55,362 bases of DNA, from NCBI GenBank assembly GCA_008931825.1, contig QXVZ01034393.1, forward strand, positions 1-55,362, given 5' to 3'. A program made the translations under genes and the position numbers. The stretch comes from Phallusia fumigata (lineage: Eukaryota; Chordata; Ascidiacea; Phlebobranchia; Ascidiidae). The notes beneath the pieces are model-generated. The model worked only from the letters and a program-made list of their open reading frames with translations, was not told where the DNA came from and did no database searches. Positions 36,613-53,756 of the stretch are shown here, piece after piece; position 1 is the first letter of the stretch; the number at the start of each line of letters is the position of its first letter.

Positions 36613-39600
36613 ATGAACCGACAAATTACAGGAACTTTGGGACAAGCTAGCCAAGAATCGCGCAGCAATCCAGGTTTAACATCAAACAGCCAAACGTTAA
36701 TGCCACAGCAGATGCATGGCCAACATCACGTTGTTCAGCAGGTACGGCACCGTTCAACGTATAGTTTACGTTTAGAAAATGTAAATCGGTATTGCAATTT
36801 TAAGTGCATGCGGTTTTAATTTTCCTTTCTGCTGTAATTACACATATATTTTTGGATATTTCAATGTAAAATGATTTAAGCTGACTTAGTTCCTAATTCT
36901 GCTGAGTGACATCGTAGCTAAACTTTTGTGGACCGACAATAAAAGTTTATGGCCAAATACCTTGCTCAAGCTGATTTATATGCAGTAATGTTTTGTGTTT
37001 TTAAAATACTATGTACTTCTTGTGTCTTCAGCTGAATGCAGGAGGTTCATTGCATTTACCAAATCCCAGTGGATATGGCCAACAGCAGAGACATCTACAG
37101 CCCGCACAACACAATCTAGTGGCATACAAAAACCAATATGCTATGCAGTCACAACCAGAAGCTAGTGGAGATAGAAACAGTAATGTTTAATTAACCTGTA
37201 AAGTTTTTGCATACAGTTATCTATCAAATTATGTTGCAAAAAAATGGCAATATTTCTTGCAGTCTGCCCAAATTGTATATTCTTAAATTGATAACATCAT
37301 GTTGTGGTGTTTGTGTTCACCTTTAACAAATTTGATTGATCACTAAAATGTGTATTTACAATTATTTTATGTACATGTAATCATTGCTGGATGTATTTAC
37401 TTCAGATGATAATGAACAACAGGAGTTCCATAGACCAACTGGGGTGCCATCAAGGACACCGGTAAATAGGTTTGCTTCCATGGTTAAATTTTTTAATTAC
37501 AACACCTTTTTTTCCACAAAAAGGGACCCCCATCTGTTGGAACACCATACCATCTTTCATCGGCAACCCCTCGCACACCAAGAACACCAGCAGATTTTGG
37601 TGTTGGCCCACCACAACTTCAGTATGTACCACTGTTCCCTATCTGTTTACTACTAATTTCTTTCTGTCATATCTTGGTTATCACACAAATATATTGGGCC
37701 AGATTGTTGGATTAAGAAAATTAAAGTTGTACATACAGGACAGGAATAACCATGTTTAATAATGGATTTGTTAAATAATTGCTTTAACTTTAGTCAACTT
37801 TTGCAGAAACATTGTCTCGACCGTCAATTTGGATACCAAGTTGGACCTAAAAAAGATTGCTTTACATGCCAGAAATGCAGAATACAATCCAAAGGTTTGC
37901 TTTTACAGTTTAAAAGTGTGATAAGAAAGACTATTTATTGTGATTAACTATCCACCACTCATTGTGAATCCCACTTCGGAAGGGGACACATATTGTTTTC
38001 GATCTTTTTATCCCCTTGTCCATGCACTTTTAGCATGGAATGAAATGTTGGCGGAATTGGATAAAACTTTAACAGCTGGTAGGTATGGCTATGGTGGTGT
38101 GTCATCAGTTTCAATTTTTCCCATAGCGATGGTGGTTACCCTAGCTAGCCCCCAAAGAGGTAAAATATTTGTTCATGCAATTTTGTTACCGTATTTACTC
38201 AATTGTATTCCGTGAAGTTTTTTACCCTACTGTTGGCGCGGCTTACGAACAAGGGCGGCTTACTTTTTTAATGTCATGCTGATTTTTTTCGACTACTATG
38301 CATTTTGTTACAATTTGCGTCCAATATGCTTGTTTTGCAAAGTTATTACATTACGAAATGGTGAATGTGGAACTTCATTGCCTTATATTTCAAGTCAGTT
38401 TCGCAAACATTAGGTTTAACACCATTCTTGCTTACGGCTTACAATCAGGGCGACTTGCATTAATCACTTACAGTAACCACACAAAATGCGGCTTACAATA
38501 GAGGGCGGCTTACTTTAATTTTTTAAACACACAACATGCGGCTTACAATCGAGGGCTACTTATATTTGAGGGCGGCTTACAATCGAGTAAATACGGTATG
38601 TAATAGTTGATCGGAGGTATTAAAACTTTAACCAAGGATAGATTGGTTCATTTAGTTGTGTTGTCACATTTCTTTGTCTCAATACCCCCAGCAATTGACC
38701 AAAATGGGTCAAATGTTTATCAAGCTGGCAGAGCACCATAAACAAATAATTTTTTAGTTTGTGTATGTTTGCTTATTGTATTCTGGGATTAAAATAAAAC
38801 ATGCCCTGGCAAACTGCTTTTCCAATTGCTGTCATATGACATGTAGTGGTTGTTCTGCAGCATATGTTTTTCTATCCTTAGCGATTTGCTGCTGTGATCA
38901 TGCGCATCAGGGAACCTCGAACCACTGCCTTAATCTTTAGCTCTGGCAAGATGGTATGCACTGGTGCAAAGAGTGAAAATGAATCACGTCTTGCTGCCAG
39001 AAAATATGCCCGTGTAGTTCAAAAGCTTGGCTTCCCAGCTAAGTTTCTTGACTTCAAGATTCAGAACATGGTGGGCAGTGTCGATGTGAAGTTTCCTATT
39101 CGTCTTGAAGGATTGGTGTTAACGCACAGCCAGTTCTCAAGGTATGTGTTTGTTGTTTCTGTTTGCAAGTGGCGTTAAAGAATAACCAGTTGAGTTTATG
39201 TTTAACATTCACATTTTTAAGATATTAGGCACTTGAAAAGGATTAAATTTTGACAAGTTGTACATTTGGTCATTGTGATGTGTAATGAGCTTTATTCACA
39301 ATTTTTTGATTGTGAAGTTCCAGGGTCTTCCACAAACACTGTTATAACAGCTTAAGGAACAGGGAGATCCAGTGTAAAATGATTTATTGAATATACCATG
39401 ACTTTTACTGGGTTGTAGATTGTAGTGTATGTGAAATGTACAAATTATGCCATACTACTGATTTACAAAGAAAAAACAGAAAGTTTTTGGCCTAATGCAT
39501 GTATTTACTCGAGTTGTTTTTGGTCACACATAACCATATCTAACCAATGTATATCTTGCCAGCCATCATGCAATTTTCTCGGAATGTTGCCCTTTAATCA

Positions 39601-39877
39601 AATATCATCATAACTTATGACAAACTTTTGCAGTTATGAACCAGAGCTCTTCCCTGGACTGATATACAGAATGGTGAAGCCACGCATTGTCCTCCTTATA
39701 TTTGTTTCTGGCAAAGTTGTTTTAACTGGTAAACAGTGTTTTTTTAATACTTGTGAGTGTTACTTTTTTTAATCCTGACAAAATCTGCAACTTGCAGGAG
39801 CAAAGGTTCGCCATGAAATTGATGAGGCATTCAATAACATTTACCCTATTCTAAAAGGATTCCGCAAGACATCTTGA
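36613..39877 (+). CDS. TBP: TATA-box-binding protein
   Basis: Exons 36613-36741, 37032-37179, 37406-37461, 37524-37621, 37807-37894, 38882-39141, 39634-39728 and 39798-39877 join in phase to 317 residues plus stop. Residues 1 to about 140 are Gln/Ser/Pro-rich and poorly conserved, without the long polyglutamine of mammals. Residues about 141-317 are the saddle-shaped core made of two imperfect repeats. The first starts [19 protein letters not shown] and contains [19 protein letters not shown]. The second starts [19 protein letters not shown] and contains [21 protein letters not shown]-contacting residues and flanking phenylalanines appear intact. It acts in TFIID, SL1 and TFIIIB in the nucleus. 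The start is the first ATG of the exon that opens the frame. Confidence 0.96.
38189..38596. mobile_element. TA-flanked inverted-repeat element with GGCGGCTTAC repeats, 408 bp
   Basis: The left end CCGTATTTACTCAATTGTA and right end TACAATCGAGTAAATACGG are inverted copies with one mismatch, and TA lies on each side, as in Tc1/mariner insertions. The right half contains repeated GCGGCTTACAAT and GGGCGGCTTAC motifs that extend the right terminal sequence. No transposase is encoded. It sits in TBP intron 5. Confidence 0.65.
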
Positions 39878-40253
39878 GCTGCATGTTCTACCAAATCTTG
39901 CTTTGAATTATCTTAAACTTGAAGAGTAGTTTTCTGCCTTAAACATTAAGTTTGGTAGAATCTGTGAACAGTGACAAGTCAGAAAAAAACATGCGTTTCT
40001 ACCCAGTGTATTCTGGGAAGTTGCAAAACATTTTTGGTTTTTCTTACCTGTTGTTTCATTTCAATAACTTTTTTTTTTTTGTGGCATATATTCACTTCAG
40101 CCACGGAGGGATGTGAGATGAAACTTTCTGTGCACCCGGACTTAATTTTGGTAATGGTAGTTGGCCATGAACGTTTTTTGCTTATCTGCCATTCTCACTT
40201 TTCTTAAAACTTTTGTTCATCTTGTTTTTCATGCTTTTTTATTATGTCTGACA

Positions 40254-40259
40254 AATAAA
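40254..40259 (+). terminator. Polyadenylation signal AATAAA of TBP
   Basis: AATAAA in a T-rich context 377 bases after the TBP stop is the best candidate polyadenylation signal before the next gene. Confidence 0.5.
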
Positions 40260-40547
40260 GTACTTGCAATGAATAGTTTTTCTTCATGCATAACTTTCGA
40301 ATCACTGGTCGGTCAAAAACGGGAATGTAGCTGATGAATAAGTGTAACTCACTTAAGTTATAACTCAAGGTAACATGTTCTCGTAGCAGCCTGGCCATTC
40401 CATCTGTTCTTTAATTGGCAATAGAGCCGTGGGTAATGTAGTTGAAGTTTGAAACAAATGTACAAAAAAGCTCGTAAAGCATTAATCGGAACATGTACTT
40501 TTCTTCACGCCCACTTATTGACCAATCATCAATACTGTCACGGGTCA

Positions 40548-43924
<3,377 letters not shown>

Positions 43925-45487
43925 CTGTATTTGCGTTTTTGATCATGCCATATTTTATAGTTTGTGCTTATGTGACCATACAATTAGTGTGCAAAATAGC
44001 TGTTGTTTGTCATAGCAATTTGTGATACACTTGGGACACAATGTTGTGTTTTGCTTTACCTATTTGTTTTGACAAAGCATGTAAATAAAAGGCAACGAAA
44101 TTATCAGTTAGGACCGTAATAAAATGTTAACTTAGACTTAGGATATGGGTAATAATACATACTCTGTAATTGTAACTTATATTTAATGCCTGTTGCCCAG
44201 ATGCAAGCTTGTTTCAACATTTTGTCATCAATGGGCTAACTTACGGAAGTATATTAAACTGCGCCGTTGGATTCATTAGCTCAACCATACAGCCTTCCGT
44301 AGACTGTTGCGGCATCAAACTTGAAAGTTCGAATTCAACGAACTTGGTAGAATTTGGTCAGATTTCAATAGTTTTCGCTTGCCGAAGCCCACTTAGCCCC
44401 TACCAAGGATCAAAACAAAGACGAAAATCCGTTTTACACGTTTTCTGTAGTTAAGGCGAGGAAACAATTTAATGTACAAAACAGTTTAAAGTAGCAATTA
44501 TTCAAAGATCCTGATCCACAAAAAAGTCGACGACAACAAAGAATTTTCGTATGCAGGAAGCAAAAAATATTTTAACGCTAAAGCTGGACACCAACGTCGC
44601 CAAAGAACCATACAGCTGACAGGCGAGTTCTAAAAACTTTTGAGGCAGTGCTTTGATGTTTTGTATGTGTTTCGAACGAGTTGAAAGGGTGATAGGTAAT
44701 GGTCTGTTGCTTTATACAAAGGCTTGTTAATACTTCATAGGTTAGTAAGCAGATCTATTGTAAACGTGATTCTTATGTCATGTATGAAGCACCCTATATT
44801 TTCGGTGGCACGTGAAAGCAAGTGCTAACGGAATCTGGATTTTTCGACGATGCCAGGATCAATTTCATGACCTAAAATTGTTACATATGATACTTTAAAA
44901 ATGGGATTTTGGTTAAGAGCAGAAATACAAATTGCAACACAAATCTGTGACTGTACCACAAAGAACCTTTTAAATTTCAGTTAGGATGTATGTTTTAGTT
45001 GACAACAGTGTTTTTTTATATTAGGCTAGTCTGGAAAGAATGGGAGTTCGACAGTAAATGTATCCATAATATTGTAACCACGTCGATGTTGTAATTTACC
45101 AATGGCCAAAGTATGCTTTGCAACAAGACTAACCTGGCAGACTTTGTTCTTTCAATCCCACCCTTAAAACATTTATGATAGACTTTTGTGCTGTGTTTTT
45201 TTTAAGACATAAATCTTCAATTCCGGGCCACCTGCCACCAGCTTTTGTACATGTCTCAAAACTAACAAGTTTTCATACATATAAACTTACAGTCAGCCAC
45301 TTCCGTAGACTGGAAACACACCAAACCCAGAATCATCTCATTATCATCTCATCAACTGATTCAATTTTATTTAGGATACTGCAATATATAAAGATACAAG
45401 TTGGTGTCAATACAGTTAAATCTGGCTTTAGTTTTAACCTGAGATGTAATGTAAAAAACTTGGAGCTGATTATTACCATCCTCCACT
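43925..45487. other. Intergenic region ALDH4A1 to Cbl
   Basis: Apart from the AATAAA at 44084 I see no coding exon or RNA gene in this 1.6 kb. It presumably holds the Cbl promoter. Open frames at 44209-44454 and 45175-45513 have no ATG start or family motif. Confidence 0.5.
44084..44089 (+). terminator. Polyadenylation signal AATAAA of ALDH4A1
   Basis: AATAAA 160 bases after the stop codon, a good candidate signal. Confidence 0.55.
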
Positions 45488-48400
45488 ATGATGACCACGG
45501 GGTCGTCACATGAACCTTCACAAGCACAAAGGGCTCAACCTAGAAGTGGAAGAAACTTTCTTATGCATAATTTAAGAGGGTAAGTTAAGGAATTATTGTT
45601 AGGATTTTTTGTCAATGGGTCTGGTATTGTTTCTTTTCCCGATGTGGTGCCTGTTTTTTTTCAATTTTTTCTGTTTTTTTTAAGTCTGATAAATGTAGGT
45701 ATTTTGTAGTTTTTATAAGAGCTGTGAAACTATGTGTAATGTTTAATTTGTGTAAAGTATTGTAGAAAATTTTGCTTTATTTACCATAATATATATATAT
45801 ATACCCGCTTGATTTGATTGAAAAAAAGTTTAATTGTGGTAAAGTTTATTGGAGTAGAAGTGTAATTTGGATGCTGAAGCTTCCACCCAATATTTAAAAA
45901 TCAAAATGTTGTGATCATTACCTTCATCTGTAAACTTTATAACATGGACTGATTTTAAACATTGGTTGTAGACAACTGTCCCTGTCACAACCTGATTTGT
46001 CTGATTGCAAGTGTTTTTTAAAAATCTCTTCCTTTTTTAGACTTGGTGCGCTGAATGATGTCACACCACACCATCAGCGTGTTGTTATTGACAAGAAATA
46101 TATTGACAAAACATCAAAACTAATGGACAAAGTAAGTCACATAGTGATTTCCTTTTGGTTTATAGTCTACATATTTGCTGCACAGTGTTTTTCACAATAC
46201 AGAACCTGTAATTGTTTGTTGTACTGGTTTATGCATAAATTACAATAATGAAGTAGTGGGGAGATGGTAAAATTTTCAGGTGGCTGGGATGTTAAAATGT
46301 TTGGCAACTTTGCATCTGCTAAAACCCAGTTTGGTTTCCTAGCTTGGGGGACTGATGACATGGATATACTAACATGAGAATTCAACCCATTATTTTAAAA
46401 TGCTGTTCTGATAGATATCTTGTTATATCTGGTAGTGTTTTTTTCAAATTAACTGCAAAGTAAAAAGTAATTGCCGGCTTTTATATTAAGGTTGCAAAGT
46501 TCTGCCATCAGACAAAAATGAACTTAAAGAACAGCCCGCCATACATTCTTGACATCTTGCCTGATACCTACAATCACCTCCGCTTAATTATGTCACGGTA
46601 AGGACAACAATGACAAATGAAAATAGCTCCATTAACTTTCCTTAGGTGTTTAACATATGTGTTTCTAATTTGTTTTAGATATGAAGACCGGTTGCAGGTC
46701 TTAAACGATTGTGAATATTTTCGAATCTTTTTGGATAATTTGACTAAGAAATGCAAAGAGGTTTGTTTTTTCGTTTCAAGCTTTTTATGCTTACCACAGA
46801 TATATATGTACTATATTAATATTAAATTTTTTTGTTGATTTTCTGAGTCATTTCTAATGATGACACCAGCGTTTGTCGAAACGTAGAATATGTTTTATAC
46901 ACAAGTACTGGCTTGTATCTTCCTATTGAAAATTTTTTGTGTTTGTGAGAAAGTTTACCAAACTTCCATCATTTGGTGTCTGCAGTTTATTAAAACCTAG
47001 CTGTCTGGGTTATCTAATTGGTGCCCAATTTTTAATGCTTAAGCAAAAACAAATTTATACCCAACTGTATCAACAAAATGTGTCTGTAACTTTCAGGCAA
47101 TAAAGTTGTTCAAGGAAGGCAGAGAGCGAATGTTTGATGAAACTTCACAGCAGAGAAGGAGTTTAACCAAAAAATCCCTCATGTTTAGTCACATGTTGGC
47201 TGAACTAAAGGCTGAATTTCCTGATGGTCGATTTATTGGTGACGAGTATAGAATAACCAAGTCCGAAGCCGCTCAATTTTGGCGATCTACATTTGGCACC
47301 AGGTAAGAGACCTTTGTCAGCTGTAATTGGTTTTTAATTACAGAAAATTATGCCGCTTAGTCTGGTAAAATTATATGCTTGAATTCTATGCAGGTCTATT
47401 GTTCCATGGAAGACCTTCTGTCAAGAGCTGAATAAGGTGCACACAATCTCTTCAAACCCAGAGTGTACTGCACTTCAATCAACCATAGATCTGGTCTGCA
47501 ATGACTATGTATCCAACTTTGAATTTGATGTCTTTACAAGACTTTTTCAGGTAATGGACATGAACAGGTCTGGGCGTGGCACAAATTTACCAGATTTTAT
47601 TATTTGACATGTTAGTGGCCTTGATAAGCCTTCTTTGTTCTGTTTGACTTTGTGGTGTAGCAGAAGAACAAAGTTGACCAACGTGCTATATGGCTACCTA
47701 CTCATTAGACAAGCCTGATATTAATGAAGTGGGTGTTTAATCCTCCCAGCCTTGAGGGAGTTATGTGTGTATGTGTTCTGTTCTGAATATTGTGAAAGCC
47801 AATTTATAATCATACAAAAACGGAGCATGTTGTGGCTTGCAATGTATGTGTGATATGTAATGTGTTTGTGGTTAGTTTTTAGTCGTTAGTTGATTTTTTC
47901 CAAAAACAGTTTCTGTAGATACAGGAAACAAAAAAAAACTCTTGTGAACTTTTTCCGGGTCAAAGTAAATTCAAACTCATGACTCTACATCCACACAGTG
48001 ACTGCTTCCGTGTTGTAGTAAGCCAGCCTGCCATGGGTACCAACAGCACTATGCCTTAGATGGTGAATCATAACATGACGCATGTCATAAATCTCATCCA
48101 TGCAATGGCTGCCAAGGCATTGTCTATGTTGGCCTTCTACACCTATACTAAACTACCAGGGGAGCAGAACATGTGGTATCACTGTGTGGTACAATTTGGC
48201 TTCCTGTTTGGAAATGGGACACCTATAATTACTATCAGGAAATTTTGTCACATTCATGTGGTACAGCCTATAATACAACAGGGTTAATTTGAGTTGCCAC
48301 AACTATTAAACTTGGGTGTTTGAAAGAATTGATGCAGTTTACAGTGCACATGTATCTGTTAAATATGTTTTACACATTGCAGTGTATGCCCAACTGCTGC

Positions 48401-51400
48401 TAGGTAATGTATATTTAAATGTATTTTGCACAGCCCTGGTCCACTCTGCTAAAGAACTGGAATGTTCTTGCTGTCACACACCCAGGTTATATGGCCTTTC
48501 TCACCTATGATGAAGTGAAAGCTCGCCTTCAAAAATACTTGAACAAGCCTGGAAGGTTTGTGTTCATTTTATCTTAGTCAAAGTTAAGCCATGTGCGTTA
48601 ATTCTATTTTACAGAAATTACTTCATTCAGAAATGAGATTCACATGTGGAAGTTGTAGCATAATAAAGCTAGTTATTGTGGGCTGGAACAACTGCTGTAG
48701 GTTATAATAGCTCTTTTGTGTTTTTTAGCTACATCTTCCGCTTGAGCTGTACAAGACTTGGGCAGTGGGCAGTGGGTTATGTCACCGTGGATGGTCAAAT
48801 CCTGCAAACAATTCCTCAGAACAAATCGCTCTGTCAGGCCCTTATTGAGGGTTGCAAAGAAGGATTGTAAGTCTTTAAATATTTTTTGCAAGGCCTATTT
48901 GAGGAAGTTAGGTTACTTTGGGAAGTATTGTGTGACAGTAATAGTTAACTATATTTTAACAGTAGCATGCTCTTTTAGTTCAGTTGGAAACATTGTTTTA
49001 TGTGCCAGTTGTAGTTTTGATCTTGTTGTAATGAGAAATGCTTTATTGGTTTGTTTACTTTCACTTTTGCTATGGTAGGTTGTCAATCAGTGTTTGGTGT
49101 AATTCCTTAATTAACCTTTGTTCAATATTTGATTTTGCTTTAACGAGGAAGCATAATTTATATTTTTGACTGTACCATGTATATATATCATCACTGCTTT
49201 CTGTCTGGTAACTGAGATTTTGCCTTATTAGGATTAATGCAATGTTACAGGGGTTAAGGTTCTTCAGGGTTAAACCGATGGTTTACTAATTGACCTAGAA
49301 AAGGGCAAATCTTTCCAGATAGTGTGGTATCAATTTATCCGCTGACACGGGTGTGGCCACCAAAGGTTTTACTTAAATCAATTTCTCAACCTTTTCCATT
49401 CTCAACTTTCTTGATCAGCATGCAATTTGAAAAGAAATAGCCAGTATTATGGCAACTACTTATGTTGGTGGTTTATAGAGATGTAAGACCAAATTTGGTT
49501 TGTCATTTGTTCTGTTTTAATTTCCTAAGTTTCTCTCAGCCCCCCAATCACTTATGTGTTCTCCAGCACCCCCTTAATGATAGCAAACGCTCCCAGGGGA
49601 GCACTGATGAGCATTTTGAGAACCACTGATTTAAATCAATCTCTGAGTTATTAAAACAGTACATTGACACAAGGAACTTGGGAAGCCAAGTCATTTTTTT
49701 GTAGCTCTTACCAAAAGATACATATATTTCACCAAAAAATAAAGCCATCTTTAGTTTCTGCAAATATCTCTGCAGTAACAGCTAATAACAATTGACTTGT
49801 TTACCAGAAGTTAGAGTTACTTGTACCCACCCAAAAACTCCGTTATAGTGTTCTGCAGTGATTTTTCAACATCAAATGTTTTTTATTGAGTACATGACAC
49901 TTAACACCAGTCCCAATCTTTTTTTTAACAATTTTCATTAAAAATTTGGTGGAAGTTAAACGTTTTTACCAACCAACCCTAGCTCAAGCTTTTGCTGTAA
50001 GTCAATTACCAAGGTTTTAAATAGGGATGGTCCATGGATAATGACATTGCTTGCAAGAATACACTTTCTGTTATCACTTTTATGGTATGGCTGTTTATTA
50101 ACTAAAGAACAAACAATGTTGAAAAGGTGGCGTTGTACCAATTAGTTTGTCTGAAATTGCACGCATCTTTTAAAAAAACTTTCCTGTGTAGTGTGTACCA
50201 TGTGGAACAGCATGTGGTTTCTACATTTTATCTATATTGTAATGTACAATATGAGTTAAATAAAAAACATATATATATTTAACTTTATGTTAAATTTAGT
50301 AAGTCCAGTGGCAGCAATGTATTGAGGGCAACCGAAAATTTGGGTAATAGGCCTGTTTTACATACTACACATTTCTTGTGTTAACTGGTATTGTTGGTTG
50401 TTTCTGTATGCTAATTCATTCGCTGGATATGAATTGTGATTATTAACAAGGCCCCTATAATCTTTATTGTCCCACGAGTTTGTCCTTTTTACAGATTGCT
50501 TCTGTTTTCACTTATGCAAAAAAGTGGATTGTGTCATTGAATACACCAAATTTGTTTTTTACAGAACTTGCAATTAACCTTAATAAAAGCTCAGCACAAT
50601 ATTATTTTACAGAAGGGGACAAGACTTTTTTGTAGTCAGTCTTGTAAAGGCCTTTTGTGTGAAAGTATGTTTTGTTAAACACTTCTGTACACTTACTGGT
50701 CTATCCGAAATAAGAAGTGTTTTCCCTTATTTAAAATTGATTGCTGTTTGTTGAGGAAGTCTGGTACAGGGTTTTGCAACTCTTTTTAGGGTGACCCAAA
50801 TTTTCATGTAACTTTATTTTGCACTATCATGGACCCATACGTATAACCAACTATTTTTTCTGACAAAAAACGCACTTGCCAATCGTGACATATATAAATA
50901 AATCGGGTGGTGGCATAGTCCTGTTAATGACCTTCAAATTATGACTATTAATTATCTCAGCTATAAGTGCCTTTTTCTAAAAGAGGCAACCCAACAAAAT
51001 TTTCAGGCGACCCTACTTTGGGTCACGACCCATATGTTGGGAAACACCGGTCTAATACATCGTCTTTATTAATTAAAAACAATAACGTTGTTTGCCTTTT
51101 GCAGTTATTTATTTCCTGATGGCCGATCGTCCAACCATGACCTAACAACTTTGCTTGAGCAATCTGACGAGGAGGAGGAACATATCCATGTCAGTCAAGA
51201 ACAATATGAACTATACTGTGAAATGGGATCCACCTTTCAACTGTGCAAGATCTGCGCTGAAAACAACAAGAATGTCAAAATCGAACCATGTGGTCACCTG
51301 ATATGCAGATCATGCCTGGAATCATGGCAGGTGCGGTGAATTTGGTCATCATTACAGTACAACATGTCTTATGTGGCGCTCAATATGCATTTCCCAATTA

Positions 51401-53756
51401 TTAGTTTTTGTATTATGGTCTTTGCATAAATTAATTGCCCCTTATACAGGTGAAAAGAAATGATCAGAAACAGCAAGTAAGATAATGCTAACTGTTTGTA
51501 AATGAGCAGAATACAATCTTGCACCAACAGTGTTATGTAAGAGTCACACTTTACCTAAAAATAATTGTGGTAAAGTCAGATATCTTCATTACAATTTAAC
51601 TGGGGCGCTGGAAGATAAATAAATGATAAATCTGTAATTATTGTTTCTGGAACTTCATTTTAGTAAAATCCCCATATTCCCTCCTCATATTCTGACAAAA
51701 ACAAATGCCTAAAAAAACTGAAATTGTATACCTTTAACTTCATGATTTGATTTAAAAGTACATAACAATGTCTATTGATGTTTACTAAGATACAGTGGCT
51801 TTTGAAATTTTACAAGACTCCTTAATTTTTAAAATTTAATCTTTTAAGACTTTTTATTGGTATCTACATACATTTATCTGTAATATCAATGCCAATGCCA
51901 TTACGTACTGAAGTTAAATTAGTATTGCTTGTCGCCTAAAAATATTACTTATTATGTTTCTGCATGCTGACTTTACAAGTAACTGTGTTACACTTTTTTA
52001 GGACATGGACCATTCACCAGTTCCCACTTGTCCATGGTGTCGTTGCGAGATCAAGGACACAGAGTCTGTGGTTATCGAACCATTTCAAAAAGAAAATGTG
52101 GAATCAAGCAACAGTGCTGAAGCCAACAGTAATGGCACCAAGTAAGAAACATGACCTTTACTCCAGTCTCTGAAAACAGCTTTAAAGTTGTAATAACACT
52201 TGATGCATACAACCAACTTGAAATTGTATGTTCTGTGCTACTTATCCAAACAATGCACAGCATGTTGTGATTGTTGTGATTTTCAACTTGTCAAAACAAT
52301 TTACTACCTGCTTAATGTTTAGTTAGATGAGTAATATTCCTTCAAAAAATAGTGCACTGGTGCACCCTAATAAGGTGAAAATCAACTTGTATAACTGGAC
52401 ATGCATTTGTAAAAACAAGAGTTTTTTTACAAATAGTGAGAATCATTTTTTTAATTTCAATTTTGATCGCTTAGGTCTAACAACACTGAGGGCACTGGAA
52501 GTAATATGGATAAAGATGAAGATGATGATGACGAGGAAGACTTATTTGGAGAAGTTGGAGTTTCAGTTCAGGGAGTAAGTAACTAACCCTGTATAATTCC
52601 TTAGTGACTTGTAGAGGTTCAAAAAAGTCTATTTCATAGTAGTTTCGTTGCGTATGCAATCATCGGTTTTTCGGCCCGCCCCAAAGAAATTTTAAAATCA
52701 GACCAAAGTCTCAGGTGTTAAAGCAAGTACACCAATTATTGGAAAGTGTTTTTGCTGAAAATTTTTATTGATCTGGCGTGCATCCGAACGTATGGCAACA
52801 CAACGTTTTTCCTGTTCATCACAGGGTCGTACCAACACCCTCTTGCACTCCTCCCCACCAGCTTCCCACAAACGTTTAGTTCAACCATCCCCAAACATGC
52901 CACGCCGTATACCTCCTCAACCGACTGGATCTCAATCCCCTGTACTTGGTCTCAATCATTTCACGCCAGTGTCAGCGTCAGAGGTATAACGCATGCTGCT
53001 GTCGCTGGGTCGAAATGTTATTCGTCTCGGAAGTATAGTATCTGTTTCGGTTGCGTTGAGTGACGCCACTGGTTCAATGTTTGCTTTGTCTGGTTGTTGG
53101 GGTCTGGTAACATGCTTCTTGTCAACATACGTTTGTTTTTCGCATTTTTTTAATCGTGCGGTTAGCAATCCATACCCAAGGTATGACTGAAAGCATTCAC
53201 ACTTTTCTGCCCAACCATGTTTTTAAGTTTTTGTGCCATCAGAAAATTTGTTTGCCATCGTCTTTTAACGAAAAAAGCTGTTTCGGGTTTTAAAGGGCGA
53301 ACGAGCTTAAAACATCACTTTTTTCATAAAAAGCAGCGTTTTCCATACCGCACGCTGTACATAGCGTTCCTGTAGTGTGGAGTGTAGACAATAAACATTT
53401 ATAACGAAGTACGGACTATCATAAATACAGTAAGAAAAGCAGTGAGTTTGTCTCTGCCCGGGCAAATCAAACCAGCAGTACTTCTCATTAACCTCAGTAC
53501 CACAAAAAATAGTTATACAGTGTACAACGTAGCTGGGCACTTAATAAGCACCGCACGATATCGTGCCCAATTTCTACCTTGAGCGCTTTTCCCCATACCA
53601 CTTCCATTGCGGTGTGTTTAACTCGTATAATGAATTATTCACGTTTGACCCCGGGGTAAACGCGACGACTGATTTTTATCTTTCACAGACCGAATGCGGA
53701 CCGTTGGTTCCACCGCGACCTACGTCACAATCCCCGAATCCGACCGAGCGAAGCAG
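45488..53756 (+). CDS. CBL: Cbl-family E3 ubiquitin ligase (3' end not found)
   Basis: Exons 45488-45579, 46041-46131, 46491-46597, 46679-46760, 47097-47302, 47394-47550, 48434-48555, 48729-48866, 51105-51330, 52002-52141, 52475-52574, 52825-52983 and 53689-53756 join in phase to 562 codons, ending at a donor with no stop. The start [10 protein letters not shown] is inferred from phase and the Cbl-like LRGLG that follows. The phosphotyrosine-binding module comes first: four-helix bundle ([19 protein letters not shown]), EF-hand ([18 protein letters not shown]) and SH2-like fold ([14 protein letters not shown]290). The linker QYELYCEMG has Y366 and Y369. The RING has C379, C382, C394, H396, C399, C402, C417 and C420. 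An acidic stretch and a Pro-rich region (PLVPPRPTS) follow. Cbl ubiquitinates activated receptor tyrosine kinases. No UBA domain is seen. Confidence 0.93.
45788..45803. repeat. (TA)n microsatellite
   Basis: A run of about eight TA units in Cbl intron 1. Confidence 0.7.
49379..49628. mobile_element. Degraded hAT-like MITE in Cbl intron 8
   Basis: The right end TTTTGAGAACCACTG matches the hAT terminal CAGTGGTTCTCAAA in reverse. The left end CAATTTCTCAACC is a decayed version. Flanks ACTTAAAT and ATTTAAAT match at 7 of 8. It shares terminal sequence with 35203-35527. Confidence 0.5.
50767..51049. mobile_element. hAT-like MITE in Cbl intron 8, 283 bp
   Basis: Left end CAGGGTTTTGCAACTC and right end GTTGGGAAACACCG are imperfect inverted repeats. 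Inside, AGGGTGACCC and GGTCACGACCC are also roughly inverted. Flanks GTCTGGTA (50759-50766) and GTCTAATA (51050-51057) match at 7 of 8. Confidence 0.7.
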
